From NCBI GenBank assembly GCA_964577205.1, contig CAZNYG010000095.1:1-5993 (forward strand): 5,993 bases of DNA, in the 5' to 3' direction. This document shows positions 5,103-5,993 of the stretch, in pieces. Position numbers and translations under genes: made by a program. This DNA comes from CAZNYG01 sp964577205. GTDB lineage: Bacteria; Elusimicrobiota; Endomicrobiia; Endomicrobiales; CAIRNS01. The notes under the pieces were generated by a model that ran no database searches, had not been told where the DNA came from, and worked only from the letters and a program-made list of their open reading frames with translations. The first letter of the stretch is position 1, and each line of letters starts with the position of its first letter.

Positions 5103-5993
5103 TCAATGCACCGTCCGATTAAAACGTTTGACCGATATGTGCATGATGACAGCGGCCATCAGGCAAAGAGCGGCAAGGTCGAACCAGACCAGCGGCCCGA
5201 CGGTACCTTTCAGCATGATCGTGCGCAGGATGCTGGCGAAATACTGGAGAGGGTCGAGGTACGCGATCACCTTCATGGCCGCCGGCATGTTCTCCACGGG
5301 AAACATGATGCCGGACATAAGCGTGGCTGGAAAGACGAAAAGGAACGAGCCCATCATCGCCTGCTGCTGGTTGCGGGAAAACGTGGAGATAAGCGTCCCC
5401 GCGCTGACCGTCGTGAACACGAATACCAGTGACGCGAGCAGCAACAGTATCAGCGGGCCGCGTACCGGAACACCGAAAATGAGGGCCCCGGCGCCGATGA
5501 CCAGCAGAGCGTCCGCCAGGCCCAGCACGACGAAAGGGATGGTTTTCCCCAGAATGACCTCCCCGTTGCCGACCGGCGCGGCGATGATCGTCTCGAGCGT
5601 TCCCAGCTCTTTTTCGCGGGCAATGGACATGCCGGTAAGCATGACCGTGACGATGCAGATGATCATGGTCATGACGCCCGGCACCATGAACCAGGAGGTC
5701 TCAAGCGTCGGATTGTAGAGAACGCGCACGTCGAAGCCGACCGGGGGAGGAGCCCGGCCCGGAGCCGCGTCCGTAAAAAACTTCAGGATGATCTGGCGCG
5801 CGTAATTCTCGACGGAACGCGCCCTGGTGGCGTTCGACGCGTCGATGAGCAGCTGGATCTCCGGCGCGCCGCGGCCCGCCGCGCGTGTGAGCCCTCCCCG
5901 GGGAGCGGCCAGCACCAGGTCGGCTTTCCCCGACCTGATAAGGCCCTCGGGATCGTTTTCCCCGTTCAGCGGCACCTGCGTGAAATAACGCGA
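5103..5993 (-). CDS. ABC-2 type transporter permease, partial (N-terminus outside the window)
   Basis: This is the C-terminal 296 residues of an inner-membrane exporter permease; the frame is still open at the window edge (SRYFTQVPLNGEND), so the true start lies beyond 5993 and the GTG at 5975 is internal. The visible part has the end of the extracytoplasmic domain, with LLIDASNATRA and VRVLYNPTLETSWFMVPG, followed by about five membrane segments. The cytoplasmic loop SIAREKELGTLETIIAAPV, then the GKTIPFV segment, is the characteristic ABC2_membrane signature of the YhhJ/YbhS/YbhR group. Such proteins have about 370-380 residues, so roughly 75-85 are missing, including the first membrane segment. 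They work with an ATP-binding partner, usually encoded just upstream, and often a membrane-fusion protein. The exported substrate cannot be told. The gene is 132 bases from the kinase-like gene and probably belongs to a separate exporter operon. Confidence 0.9.
   Translation of the reverse strand, partial: SRYFTQVPLNGENDPEGLIRSGKADLVLAAPRGGLTRAAGRGAPEIQLLIDASNATRARSVENYARQIILKFFTDAAPGRAPPPVGFDVRVLYNPTLETSWFMVPGVMTMIICIVTVMLTGMSIAREKELGTLETIIAAPVGNGEVILGKTIPFVVLGLADALLVIGAGALIFGVPVRGPLILLLLASLVFVFTTVSAGTLISTFSRNQQQAMMGSFLFVFPATLMSGIMFPVENMPAAMKVIAYLDPLQYFASILRTIMLKGTVGPLVWFDLAALCLMAAVIMHISVKRFNRTVH

Overview
The window carries four protein genes, all read on the minus strand. In transcription order these are: the 3' part of an ABC-2 type exporter permease (5103-5993, running off the window edge), a protein built from two tandem kinase-like domains (3249-4970), a membrane-anchored trehalose-6-phosphate synthase with its own extracytoplasmic sensor and HAMP module (789-3011), and trehalose-6-phosphate phosphatase (52-786). 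The inner-membrane sensor architecture, the YhhJ/YbhS-like permease and the similarity of the kinase-like protein to the LPS-kinase branch suggest a Gram-negative bacterium of moderately high GC. I cannot name a lineage from this sequence, and no mobile element, RNA gene or CRISPR array is visible.

Layout. Positions 1-51 lie downstream of otsB and hold no gene I can support. otsA and otsB are separated by 2 bases and must be co-transcribed, giving the complete two-step OtsAB trehalose pathway (UDP-glucose + glucose-6-phosphate to trehalose-6-phosphate to trehalose). Upstream of otsA is a 237-base gap (3012-3248) rich in signals: a good sigma70-type promoter, a strong Shine-Dalgarno sequence leading into a short leader ORF, and two back-to-back intrinsic terminators about 40 bases before the otsA start. 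Alternative pairings in this leader could form an antiterminator, so it looks like a candidate attenuator. The simpler reading is a pair of terminators closing the kinase-like gene. Between the kinase-like gene and the permease is a 132-base gap (4971-5102) with a weaker promoter candidate overlapped by a perfect 9-base inverted repeat, followed by a GC-rich leader able to fold, with no Shine-Dalgarno sequence before the start codon.

How the parts may work together (inference). The unusual items are the sensor-HAMP-OtsA fusion, which places a trehalose-forming glycosyltransferase directly under a transmembrane receptor, and the double kinase-like protein, whose second domain has lost the catalytic residues kept in the first. 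Lying head to tail, they suggest a stress or osmoprotection locus in which trehalose-6-phosphate output is controlled both at the membrane (allosterically by the sensor) and at the RNA level (leader terminators). Nothing in the sequence proves that the kinase-like protein acts on trehalose metabolism; that link rests on adjacency alone.
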